Positions 47,601 through 59,600 of a stretch of DNA of 64,000 nucleotides are shown one piece after another (position 1 is the stretch's first letter; every line of letters starts with the position of its first letter). Source of the DNA: Cynocephalus volans (Eukaryota > Chordata > Mammalia > Dermoptera > Cynocephalidae). The stretch spans positions 6,912,535 to 6,976,534 of the forward strand of contig NC_084471.1 of assembly GCF_027409185.1 (NCBI RefSeq), written 5' to 3'. Both the position numbers and the translations under genes were made by a program. Under the pieces are notes generated by a model. That model was not told the DNA's origin, did not search any database, and saw nothing but the letters and a program-made list of their open reading frames with translations.

Positions 47601-50600
47601 TCCTGGTGTCTGGTGAGGGCCCACTTTCTCACGAATGGTGCCTTCTGTGTCCTCACATGGTGGATGGGACAAAGGATCTCTCTTGGGCCTCTTTTTATAA
47701 AGGCACCAATCCCTACTCACCTCCCAAAGGCCCCACCTTCTACCACTATCACCTTGAGGGATTGAGATTTCGAGATATGAATTTTGGGGGGGACAAACAT
47801 TCAGACCATAGCTCTTGTCCATTCAGTATTTGTCGACATTATAAAATGTAGCACCGTTCAGGGGAGGTTCAAAATTGTGGGTTTGGGGGAAGGGGGAATC
47901 AGAAGCGGCAGCTCCAGAGAGGAGGCTGGAGATGGGTGGAGAAGAGCAGCCAGAGAGCTGTTCCGAAGGAATGGGCCGAGTCCCAGAGGCAGGACCCCCG
48001 GGCCCTGGGGTCCACACAGGAGGAGCTCAGGAGTGAGGGAGACACGGCTGGAACGGCGAGTGCAGGGCCCGGCTGCTGGAGCGGGGAGCCTGTGCGGTCA
48101 ACCCCGATGGGCTCGGCTGCCGTTGGTTTTCCTCCTGGTCACGCCCCCGTGGGAAGGGAGGCCGGCGAGGCGCAGGCTGGGTGGGAAGCCTGTCCCCGCG
48201 GCTCCACGCCACCGCTCCCCGCGTGGCAGCATCACCCTCCTCCATGACACACAGAAGAGAAGCCCGTCCACTCTCTCGGCACTCACAGGAAACCCACACG
48301 CTGCCACCCGCGCGGAGCCGGTACCTGTGGTGAGCTTGGGCGAGAGGGTCTCCAGGATGCTGTCATCCCAGGGCAGGATGCTGAGGCGCAGGTGCTCCAG
48401 CAGCTTCTGCTTCTCAGGCCCTAGCTCCGCGGCCACCGGCCCTGGGGAAGACTCTGGGCTCTTGTTTTCCCAGCTGGGCACGGCAACCTCCGACTCCACC
48501 TCTTCTGAGGATAAATTTAGGCACGGCTGGGGCTTGTTACAGATGCCTACAAAGGGCACAGAAAACAAACCCATCACACAAACGGGGAAGCGGGTCATTA
48601 CCCACCCACCGCCCACAGCATTATTGGGCAGCCACGAGGGAGCCATTTTCAGCTACACACAAGGGGAGTGGGATGCAACAAGGGCAGCCCTTGTAACAGG
48701 GAGAAAGAAGAGTGGGGCTCTGAAGCCGGACAGATGTGAGTTCAGCGCCTGGCTCGAACACTCACTAGCTGCGTGGGCTCTACCTCCACATCCGGATTCA
48801 TGAGGTTGAAAGACAAGGATTGTAATTAATTTCTAACAACTGAACCACTGGGTAAGCCTGTGTTCCAGGCCCTGAGCCAGGCACTTCACCATCAGGCCTT
48901 ACAGCAGCTGTTCCTCTGCTACCGTTATCAATATCTCCATTTCTCAGCTGGGGAATCAGAAGCACAGAGAGGGCAAGAGATTTGTCCACAGCCACAGAGC
49001 CAGTATGTGGCAGAGCTGGGACTCGAAGCAGGGTCTGACAGCAAAGGTGGCACCCTGACCACACAGCTATGAGAGAAGCCTGAAATAAGGCAGTGCCATG
49101 CACCTGCACGTGCCAGACCCTGCCCAGGTGCTGTACTCAGCCACTGACACCAGGGAGCGGTCCCTGCTCTCACAGAATTCCCATGCTGGGTTGGGGCAGG
49201 GGACAGGTCATTTCTGATGCACCTAGCTCAACTCTCACTTCCAACCCCAGGTTAAAAAGACCAGGGACTGCTCTATGACGGCTGCACCTTGCTCCCCAAG
49301 GGACCTCACAACTGTGCTTCCCAGATCTCTCCCTCCTCACCCTCAAGAACGTCACTTTCCCGTAATACGCTTCAAAGAATCTGCTCCCAGGAAGATGTTG
49401 CCTTAGGACATGGAGCACAGCAGCTTTCCACAAATTCCCTCCCTCCCATGTGCCCTCAACCAGTGAGCAGATTCCCATCTTGCCTCGTCCCAGGAGTTCA
49501 AGCCAGAAGCTGAGATCACCCCCCAGTCTACCTCTTCCCAAACCTCCTGGGGTCACTTCCAAGTCTTGTTCCCTTGGACCTTCAAACTGGTTTCCTTCTT
49601 ACTACCCTTGCTTCCAGGACGTCGGTCTCACCCTCCATGCACTGCAGTCAGGGCCTTGCAAAGCTCTTCTCCAGCCCTCCCGTGCCCCCCCCCACTCCTG
49701 CTTCAGCAGCCCTCAGTGGCTCCCTGTCGCTGCGGGAGGTAAACCCTCACCCTGTCTCCAAGGCCCAGCTCCACTCCATTTTCATTTATCGCCGTTCCTG
49801 TCCCCTCTTCTCCATCCAGCTCTGTGTCCCTCCCCGCCACCCTGCCCCACTACAGCTCTGCAGGCCTTTGTTCCATCCTCTCTGTGTCCTTCAGGTCCCC
49901 CATCCATGTCCCCCATGCCTAGAGCTCTCCCACTCGTCCCCAAAGTCTTGATGTGGAAGACTTTGGGGAAGTCTTCCTTCTGGAAGCCCTACATCCCCTC
50001 CATCCCCTCAGACCTTGGAGATTGCTCCTGCATGAACGTACATCATCCTGTATCTTCCTGTTGGCACACTGTCAACCTCCCATCTACTGTCTGCTCACTG
50101 CTCCCAAGAGACTGGCAGGGCTGTCATCTCTGTTCACTGCAGTATCCCTAGAGCACAGCCAATTGCTTGGCACCCTGAAGGTGCACAATGAACATTTTCT
50201 GAGTAGATAAACACAGTCTCCATGGTCTTGGCCAAAGACTAATTCAGAGGATCCATACATCAACCAACTTTCAGTATCAAAGAAAAATAGCTCCAAACAC
50301 GTCTATCATTTGGTTCCACCCTAATATTCCCAAAGCTTGACTCCCCCAGCCCAGAGGATCCGGGCTAACTGGAAGGCAGGAATGTGACCTGGGAAGCAGT
50401 ACCAACTGATCTAGGTGCGGGACCCATGCCTGGCTGGAGACAGGGATTCTGACTGCTTCTTCTGGGCCCAGTCCCAGAAACCCCGCTTAACTTCAGCCCT
50501 TGTCAAACTAGAGTTCACAAGAGTTCACGCAGAAAAGAAGACCAAACAGCCTTCAGACCAGGTGGCACTGGGGAGGGAGAGAGCCCTGGAGTCGTGACAT

Positions 50601-53600
50601 CTGGTTGAAATCCCAACTCTGACCCGTGGGGTGGGGTGGGATGGGATGTGCTCCTCTCCAAGCCTCAGTGTCCTCATCTGTAAAATGCGGCAAAGATTTC
50701 TTATTTCACGGGGCTAATGAATAAGTTGAGCCCTGAGTGATAGAACTAAGATACATCTCCAGTTACCAAGACTGTTAAAAAGCTTGTCAAAAGGGCCGAT
50801 CTGATCCCTCGTGCATACATACCCTTCTCTTCCAAGAACCTTAAGGCGTCTAAATATCCGCGAAAGCAGATCTCTGCGTGCACCTGTGAGCAGATCAAGC
50901 CAGTCAAATGCAGAGCAGAGTCACTCGGTGCCAGTTACTTAAACATCACGTGGAGACCACAGCAGAGAGATGAAGCATCCCACAGGCTCTGAGCCACTGG
51001 TGTGTGCTGAGCACAGCCACTGAGGCTGAACAAGAGACCTGGGTGCCCAGTAGACAGTGTGCTCCCAGTAGACAGTTTCCTGCAGGACTTGGCTTGAATG
51101 TCCCCCTCCACGGAGACTTTGCTCATGCCAGCATGACAGGTGCTTGTTTCTCTGGGCTCCTTCAGTCCCAGGACAAGCCTGCATCCTAACAGATTTTGGG
51201 GCCTGTTCTAGTTGTCACTGGGACAATAACAATCACCTCCTCCACTAATCTGTGTATAAATCACACAGGAAAATAAATTTGGTTGTGTCAAATAAAAATT
51301 ATAGGAGGCCATTGTTCTGGACTAAGCTCCAGCACTAGGGTGCAACACCCCAATCATCATGGGGTGACCCTTGCTAAAGTTCCACGTCACCAAATCCAAA
51401 GTAACTTGTTGCCTGACCTACCGAGAAATCAGGTGAGAGAGGTAATGGCCAATTTCCCGAACACTCCAGTTTAAACATTTTTTTTTTTTTGGTGGCTGGC
51501 CAGTACAGGGATGGAACCCTGGACCTTGGTATTATCAGCATCACACTCTAACCCACTGAGCTAGGCGACCAACCCCTGGTTTAAACCTTTAATCGGCATA
51601 ATGGAATTCCCTCTGCTTTAACCCTACCACAGAAAAAGACAGCGTCAGGAGTGACCTGATGTTAACAGATCAGTTATTTTTCTATTGTTCTATCTCCCTG
51701 GCCCTACCTTGCAAGAACAAGTAGCCTTGAAAGGTCGAGGGACAGCAGCTTTGGAATTATTCATAGTCCTTTGCTCTGCTTTCTGCAGCCCTTCTCTATA
51801 AAGCCAACCTCTTTGGCACACTTATTCTATTTGTCCACCTGAGGAAGGAAACTGAGGTACAGCTTAAACAAGAGTTTATCTGAGCCAATATAAGAATGAC
51901 TGCAGCCCAGGAAACACCAGGTTACCTTGGGAAGTGCTCCGAGGGACAAAGGGGGCTTGATATTTTTATAATCACAAAAAGGGGAGGCAACAGGGAAGGA
52001 TAACCCCTTAACCAGGCTTTACATTGGTTGTCTAGCATGACGTGAGTTAGTGGTTGGTCAATGTCTACATGTTGCTCTTCAAACAACTGCTGAATCCCTA
52101 AGGGTCACATCATTCTTTTCAACATTCTTTAGGTTAATTCATAGCTCTGTGAGCTGATACCACGTTTGGTCTCTAGGCCTGAAGAAAACTGTTTAGCAAT
52201 GTTCCAGGACATGGGGGAGGTGACTATTGCACTCACCCCACATCCCAGGAGCTTGGGAATTTAGCTGACCCCAGTTATTGAAGTCAGAGCAATTTTCAAT
52301 GTATCATATTTTATTCTAGAATCACAAATAAAGCCAACTGAGATTTTTAAACTAAATTTGTTGTAATTTTGTCCTCTGATCAATTGTAGCCTCCCCTCTC
52401 CCTTGGAGCCTGGACTGTGGGTGTGCATTGTATTGAACAGCCTTACTTCTCTCCAGGAGCCCAACAATTGGTGTCCACCGTCTACAGAGTTTCTTACTAC
52501 ATGAGAGTGGTTAAGGCATACTAAAACAACAAAAATCAAAAAAGGTTAAAACACCAAATATGGTGATTCAAATAACAATCATTGTGGTAATTAAACAAAT
52601 AAAAAATCCTAATGCCCAGGCTGTACCCACTGATGACTTAAACCACAGTCCCTGGAAGTGGGATCTGACCTTCAGGGCTGTGTGTATGTTACCAGGTGAT
52701 TCCCATTATCAGGCTGGTGCGTCACTGAGCTGGGACGAGCAACTTTTCTCTGAGTTAATAATCAATGACAAGGTCTGTTTCTGTTTGTACAGAGAACAAC
52801 CAGTGTCTCCTGGCAAATAGCGAGGTAAAGAAGAGCTACACCCCAGATAATCCCCTTCCTCACTCACCTTGATATCTGGGGGGAGGAATGTCCTGGATAG
52901 AAGAAAGGTGTTCCCCGAGCAGATGCGTAGACTGAGGTTGCCAAAGTTCATGTGAAGAAAGTTCGTGGACTTGACTTTAGGGCAGATGTCATGTTCGCCA
53001 TAGTAGGGGCACACGGTGATAGTCGTTTTGGAATCAATGTACGGTATGTTGTCACTCAATCCTCCATCCACGTATCGCTTTTAAGGAAGGGGGGAAAAGG
53101 ACTGATATTGTCCAAAGCTCTGGGCTAGTGTTTAACGTGTTGTCAGATTATGGGCAGAGGCTTCTCAGAACCACAAGCAGACTGATACAGTGAGGGGGGG
53201 ACAGCAGCTTTGAAATCATTCTTTCAACAAATCCTTACTGAGCATTTTTGTGCCAGGCCAGGCTCTACACTGACACTCAGGGTAGCTGTATAATGTTATA
53301 CAGTGTGTGCACTGCACAAACGTGCCTGGCAAAGAGGTAGGTGGAGACTGGAGTCCAGCCCACATTGTGCTGGCCAAGTCCTAAGGCCAGGTGGGCACCC
53401 ATAGGTATGCCCCTACCTGTGTGCATAAAGGGGCCATGTACACTAGGGATGCTCTGTGCACTGGGGACAGAGTGTGATGTAAACTCTGCCCCAGAGGAGT
53501 CAGATGATCATAGGTTCAAATCCAGATCTCCTTGCTGCTTGGGAAATCTGAGACAAGAGATTTAACCTGTGAGCCTGTATCTGCCCCTCCTCCCAACACC

Positions 53601-56600
53601 TTGAAAATGAGAAACAACATCTGAGGGACTTTTGATACATAAATGAAACAGTGAACCCAGGACCTAGGCAGCTCTCAGAAGATGATCTCTTATTCCTTCA
53701 CAAAGTGGCTTTTTGGATAAATTATTCTGGGGGTGAGTTTTTCTTTACCTATATTCTTAAGCAACATTAGTGCCCATAGCTAAGCCGGGGCAGGTAGATT
53801 TTGCTTTGCTACAACTTGGACAGAGTCTGAACCTGTGAAATCAGTGTCTGACATGATTCCCAGCCCAGCTGTCAGGAGCCCACAGGGAAGGCCTGCAAAA
53901 GATCACGACTGAAAGCCTTTCCCTAGCCAACACTTCTAAACGGAGAAATTTCAGAGCAACTTCTAAACGGAGAAATTTCGGAGCAGGGCCTGGCCTGAAA
54001 CAAGTCCAGAAAAGAATCCGGCATGTTTAGCAACATCCTAGCCATGAAGACATTCTTGCTTTGAGTCCAAAAATGATCAGATGTGGAGACAGCAACATCT
54101 GCAAAATTGTAACCACACAATTTCTACGGCATATGTATGAAGGCATCAAAAACCTCACTGGCATAAAGGGACAGGGGACCAAATGTCAGGAATCTCTAGT
54201 GAAGACTAAGGAGGGAAGAAGCAGACTGATCCTTTGTCATTCAAGGTTTAATCTAAAGTCCGATTATTCCTCTGTCAGATAGAATTTTTCCATCATTTCG
54301 AACTTTTCTATAGTAATGTTTTGAGTCTGCTTGGGTTGAATCTCAAGAATAACTTGTTCTACTTTTCAGCAGGATCCCTATGAGTATACTGAATGGGGAT
54401 CGTGCGTCCACTAGAGCCGGAGTGGCCTGGGGGAAGCGGAGGGATGATGATGACAATCAAATAACCCACCTTTACCAAATCCACGTGTCAGGCTCTGTGC
54501 TAAGCCCTTTACCTGCATTGCTGCATGCAATTCCCACATCAACTGTGATACTGCACTACTGTTAATCCCCGGTTTGCAAATCAATCTCAGAGGGGTTAAG
54601 AGATGTGTCCAAAGTGGCCCAGGTATTATGTGGTAGAGCAGGGATTCAATTCTTGGTTTGTCTGCCATGCAGAGCCTGGGGCAACCACTTCATCACCGTA
54701 GGCCTCAGTTCTCTCATCTGTGAGTAGGGATGAGATTGCATCTGTCAGAGAGGTGCTCTGACGCACGAGTGAGGTTCGGTGTAATCTGCTCTGCAATGTG
54801 AGGAGGCATCACTATTAAAGCTTTCTTCCTGATCTGAGACATTGGGGTGTCATGTCTTCCTTCCTTAGAACAGAGTTTCTCAACTTGGCACTACTTACAC
54901 TTGGGATCAGATAATTCCTTGTTGAGGGGGTGCTGTCCTGTGCACTGTAGTACCTTGAACAGTGTCCCTGGCCTCTGTCCACCAGATGCCAGTAGCACTC
55001 CCTCAGTCATGACAACCAAGACCCTCTCCGGACACATCCAGGTGTCCCCTGGGGGAGGCCCAAGGCTGCCAAGTGCCCCAGCCCAGAGCCAGCACTTAGT
55101 CCAGAGCCTGCAGAACAAACACTTCAAACAAGCAAATCAGCCTACCCATATATTCATTGAATTGAACTAACTCTTAGCACGGTCAGCAGCTTCTGACCAA
55201 AGCCATGTGCTAAAAAGGACAGAGCAGGACCCAGAGGGATTATAACTCTCAACCAGGAGGAAAAACCAGAGTTGTGCACTGGGGAGTCAGGGATCATCAC
55301 TGTGACACGGTTGGGTGCCTTTTTGCTGAGTTCTGGGGAAGTCGAAAACCTACACAAAGCCACTGGCAGGACAAGGTGTACCACCTGGGCCACGCCAAGT
55401 TGCGGCAACATCAGAATGCAAAACATGTTTTGGGGGCTGGCCAGTCAGCTCAGTGGGTTAGAGCATGGTGCTGATAACACCAAGGTCCAGGGTTCAATCT
55501 CTGTACCAGCCAGCCACAAAACAAACAAAAAAAACCCAACCAAACAAACAAACAAACAAAAAACATGCTTTGGTCACTCAGTGGCCAGGCCTGAGTGGCC
55601 CTGTGGACCCCTGTCCTTCACCCTGACCCACGAGAGCTGCCCTGCAGTGAACAAAGACACTTCCTGTCCCAAGGGAAGCAGCAGAGAGGCCTGAGCACAG
55701 GCTCTGGCTATGCACCCTTGGGTAAGTCTGCTTCTCAGTTTCCCCACCAGCCACAGGGGATGAGTAATCACATCCCCTCCAGCAGAAGGACTCAATGAGA
55801 ATGCACAGCTGGCACCTGCCTGGCATCACATGCTCCCTATAGGCACGTCCCTTCTGTGACTTGGTTATGCCCATGCTACCTATTGGGCTTTTTCAGATAT
55901 CCTGCTACTATTCTCATGAGTTCAAAAATGATCCTAAAGGGTTAGTATTTTTTTTTCTTAATCCAAAAATCTAAAAAAGGCTAATATTTTAGAGACCAAA
56001 CATTCTCTTGTGCATCAAAAGATGGCAAAACAAACTAAAGCAAAAATCCATATTAGGCCAGACTTACAGATTATTTTTTTGGTTTAGAAAATATATGACA
56101 CATTTATTTCCCCCTAAGAATAAAGCTTTCCCTTACATGAGTAACAGATTCTTAAGTGTCTTATACTTTAACTAGGCCACTAGGAAGCAATCTTCAGTGT
56201 CACATGCAGATTAAGTGAACCAGCCAGTTTACCTTACAGATGGCGAGATAATTATTTACACGTGAAGTCAGTTTTGCTGCCTGAGCAGCCTGGAAGTGGG
56301 AACAGCTATGGATTCTCTGTCTGAAAGGCTGAGAGGCACATGGCTCTGCTTTTGCATTTGGACAGGGCCCTGGGGTGCCTGAGTCTGTTGCTTTGCCTCC
56401 TAGGCAGGAGCAGCAGCATATGTGCACTTCCAAGGGGAAGCCCCAGGACTCAGCTCTCATAGCCCCAAAGCAGACTCACCACACCTCTGAAGGAAGGAGG
56501 GAAGAAGCCGCAGAAGAAAGGGATGAAGCAGGAGCACAGCAGGGCCTGCAAAGATGAAGACAAGAGGGAATGAGGCCACAGCCCAGACGCCCCACCCTTC

Positions 56601-59600
56601 CATTTCCCTGGTCCTTTCTTAAGCCTTCTCCGAGTGAGCAGGCCAGCAAATCTGAACCGCTCTCTGCACAGAGCAGGTGCCTTAACAAATGGGTCGAAGG
56701 AATGGTCAACCAACATACACACTTGTGCTTCAGGCCTATGGGTCTTAGGTATAGCATAAGCTCCTTAACAATAGTCTGTGGACTTCAACTTCCAGTCCTT
56801 GCTCCCCATGAGAGCCACACGGGGCCATCACAGGCAGGACCAAGAGCTGCTGACTCATTGACTGGAAAGGGCTAGATCAGCATCGCAAATGCTGATATTC
56901 GCTAGAATCACCAGAGAGTGTGGACCCACAGATTCTGTGTCCTGCCCTGGGATTCTGAGGCACCAAGTGGGAGGTTGTGGAGGATACCAACATTAAGAAG
57001 CAAACGTAGTTTTAGCAGGGCTGAAGCCTGGTAGTTTAAGGTATAGTCTAACTTTTTAGAATTGCCATAGAAATGCTAAGCTTGGGAAAAACAGAAAACT
57101 TCCCCAGGACTAAAGTCTCTGTTGTAGATTAAAAAATTGTAACATAGCAAAAATGCTGGCTCTAAGGGCGGATGTCCTTGGTGCAGCTAAACCTAATGAT
57201 TGTTGCCATGACAAATATCTTACTGCTCCTTTTGCAACCACCTGTGTTCCTTTTCTGTAACTTTCTTGCCTGGAGAATAAAAACGGAGAGAAAACCTGAT
57301 TCAGGGTTATTTTCCGAGGAATGCTTCTCTCTTGAAGATTCTGAAATTAACCCTTTTGGGCCTCTAACTGCTCAGAAGATATGGGCTTTGAGTAGTCCTT
57401 TGCATCTCTGTCACCCTGGGAGAGGTGACAGGAGGTGGGGCCCAAGAGAGTCTGCATCAGGTGAGATTAGTGGGACAATCCCAGGACCACACTTCAAGAA
57501 ATGCCATGCCCCAGGACACCATACAGATTCACTGGGAGAATGGATTCATGTGGGGACAGACAGGTGCCAGCTGTTTAGAAAGAGCTTTGGTAAACAAGGT
57601 TAAACACAGGACGAAACTGACTGCTAGGCCAGTGCTTCTGTGTGCCAGGCTGCTGCCTTGTACAGACCAGACCTATGCTAAGTACAATGTAGTCATTCAT
57701 CCAGGGAACTCTTAGGAAAAGCATTAGCTAAATTAAAAGGTATTTTGATATGGCAAAATTCCCTTCTCTGTGCTAGACCCTGAGGATAGAGGCAAATAGG
57801 ACACGTTTCCACCCTTGCGGGGCTTCCCCCAAGAAGGTGTCCTCAGTACAGGACAAGCATAGAGAGAGGTGAGGTGAGTGACGCACGTGGGACAGGCTGA
57901 TCATGAGCCGAGTCTTGAAGGAGGGGGAAGAACTACTTGAAATTGAAACTGTCCTGGACCATTCGGGGATTACAGCCGCTGTGGACCCAATCACGGAAGC
58001 ACACGGAGTTTATCTCACTCCGGCAGCCCTCTGCTGCTTCTAAAACCAACGCTCCTTCCTCCTTAACAACACCCAGATAAGCAAACTGCTTACATCCACG
58101 ACTTCATCTTTCGACTGAAAATCTGACACCAGCACATTTTCCCCATCAGGCACTCTGGTGAGCGACACGCACATTTTGCCGGAGACGATTTGGTGGATAT
58201 TGGCTGGGAGGTGTTTGTGGAGACCATCTTTGATGCACTTGCTCAGGTTGAAGGACGGATGGAGGACGCCAAGGTTCCGTCTCTTGACCATCTGGATCAT
58301 GTCCAAGAGGATCTGCAGAGTCTGGTCTGGGGGCAGGAGACAAAGCCATGAAAGAATGTACCACACTAGAGACAGGAATTTTTTTAGCAAGACCAGACAC
58401 CAGATGGTAAGGAAACTGCCAACCTTTTTTGAGACCTGTGCTATCTAACACAATAGCCACATGTGGCCACTAAGCCCCTTGAATTGAGATGTGTGAAATA
58501 CACACTGGATTTCAATGATTTATCTTGATTAGATGTGAAAATGGTGATATTTTGGATATCCCTGGCTCAGTGAAATGAATTTCACCCATGTCTTTTACTG
58601 TTTTCAATGTGGCTACTAAGGAATGTAAAATGACATATGGTGGCTTGCAGTGTATTTCTATTTGACAGTGCTGCTTCAGGCCAGGCCACAGGAACAAACC
58701 TCCCACTTACAGCAGCCCGGGTGAGTGCTCCCCACCACTGTGACTCACAAAGCCAGAAGCCAGGAACACATCAGCACCAGAGCTTTGGCACAGAAGGTCT
58801 TAACACCATGGGGTGCAGGAGATGGAATGCAGGCTTAGACCTGAGTTTGAATTCTGCTTCCACCTCTCACTCGGGTGGACCTCAGTAAGGCACTTTGCCA
58901 CCTGTCTGAGTCCCAGACTGTGCCTTTCTAATGTAGAACAAAGATGTACCTACCTTCTGGAGACAGAGAGGATTAGATAAATTATGATCCATAAGGTGCT
59001 CAACCTGGAAGAGGCTCCTAATAACTAGTCTCAACCTTAACCCTCTAGGGCCAGAATCACAACTGTGCAGTGGGCACAGGGCACATCTGTGCTCCACCTG
59101 ACCTCTCTCACGAGCCCGCCCCCACTGGCTCATCGGGCACGCAGGATCATCCAACCCAGCCCGAGGCCTGGCCAGCCGTAAATGCTGGGATGTACGTGAC
59201 AGACTTGCCCCAGCCTGTCCCAATCCAACTCTGAACTCGACTCAGAGCTCTCCCTCCTTGAATGGCCCTGCAGAGCCTGGACAGAAGGCGTAAAACTGCA
59301 CACGGTGGGGAGGTTCTGCCCATCTCTTCTGCCAAGTCAGCCTCGTCTCAGGTGCACTGAGGAGCTATGCCCAAGCTGCAGCCCCTGAGAAATGCTCCTC
59401 ATCAGCCCCCAAATGCATAGTCCCCTGTGAGACAGGAGGCTAAAGCAGAACCCTGGGGCCCCTGGAACATGGGAAGTGGCTCCTGCAAAAACTTCTAGGC
59501 CCGCCACTCTCCAGGGACTTGATGGTCCCTGAGCCTCCCTCTGTCCTGCCAGGCACAGCCCCAGGCTGCACCTGTCTTCTGTCCAGTCAGGAAACCCCTC

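Noticed and set aside
47784-48803. A 339-codon frame on the plus strand
   Set aside because: It is antisense to PNPLA3 exon 6 and begins in an MLT1 LTR. It has no domain and low-complexity GC-rich content.
49450-50151. A 233-codon plus-strand frame
   Set aside because: A Pro/Ser/Cys-rich translation of a C/T-rich L2 region inside PNPLA3 intron 5.
56522-56524. A risk-type residue at PNPLA3 position 148
   Set aside because: I first counted the residue as the one in GFFPP, which would have been Phe. Exon-by-exon numbering puts 148 at the Ile of CFIPF, so the ancestral Ile is present.
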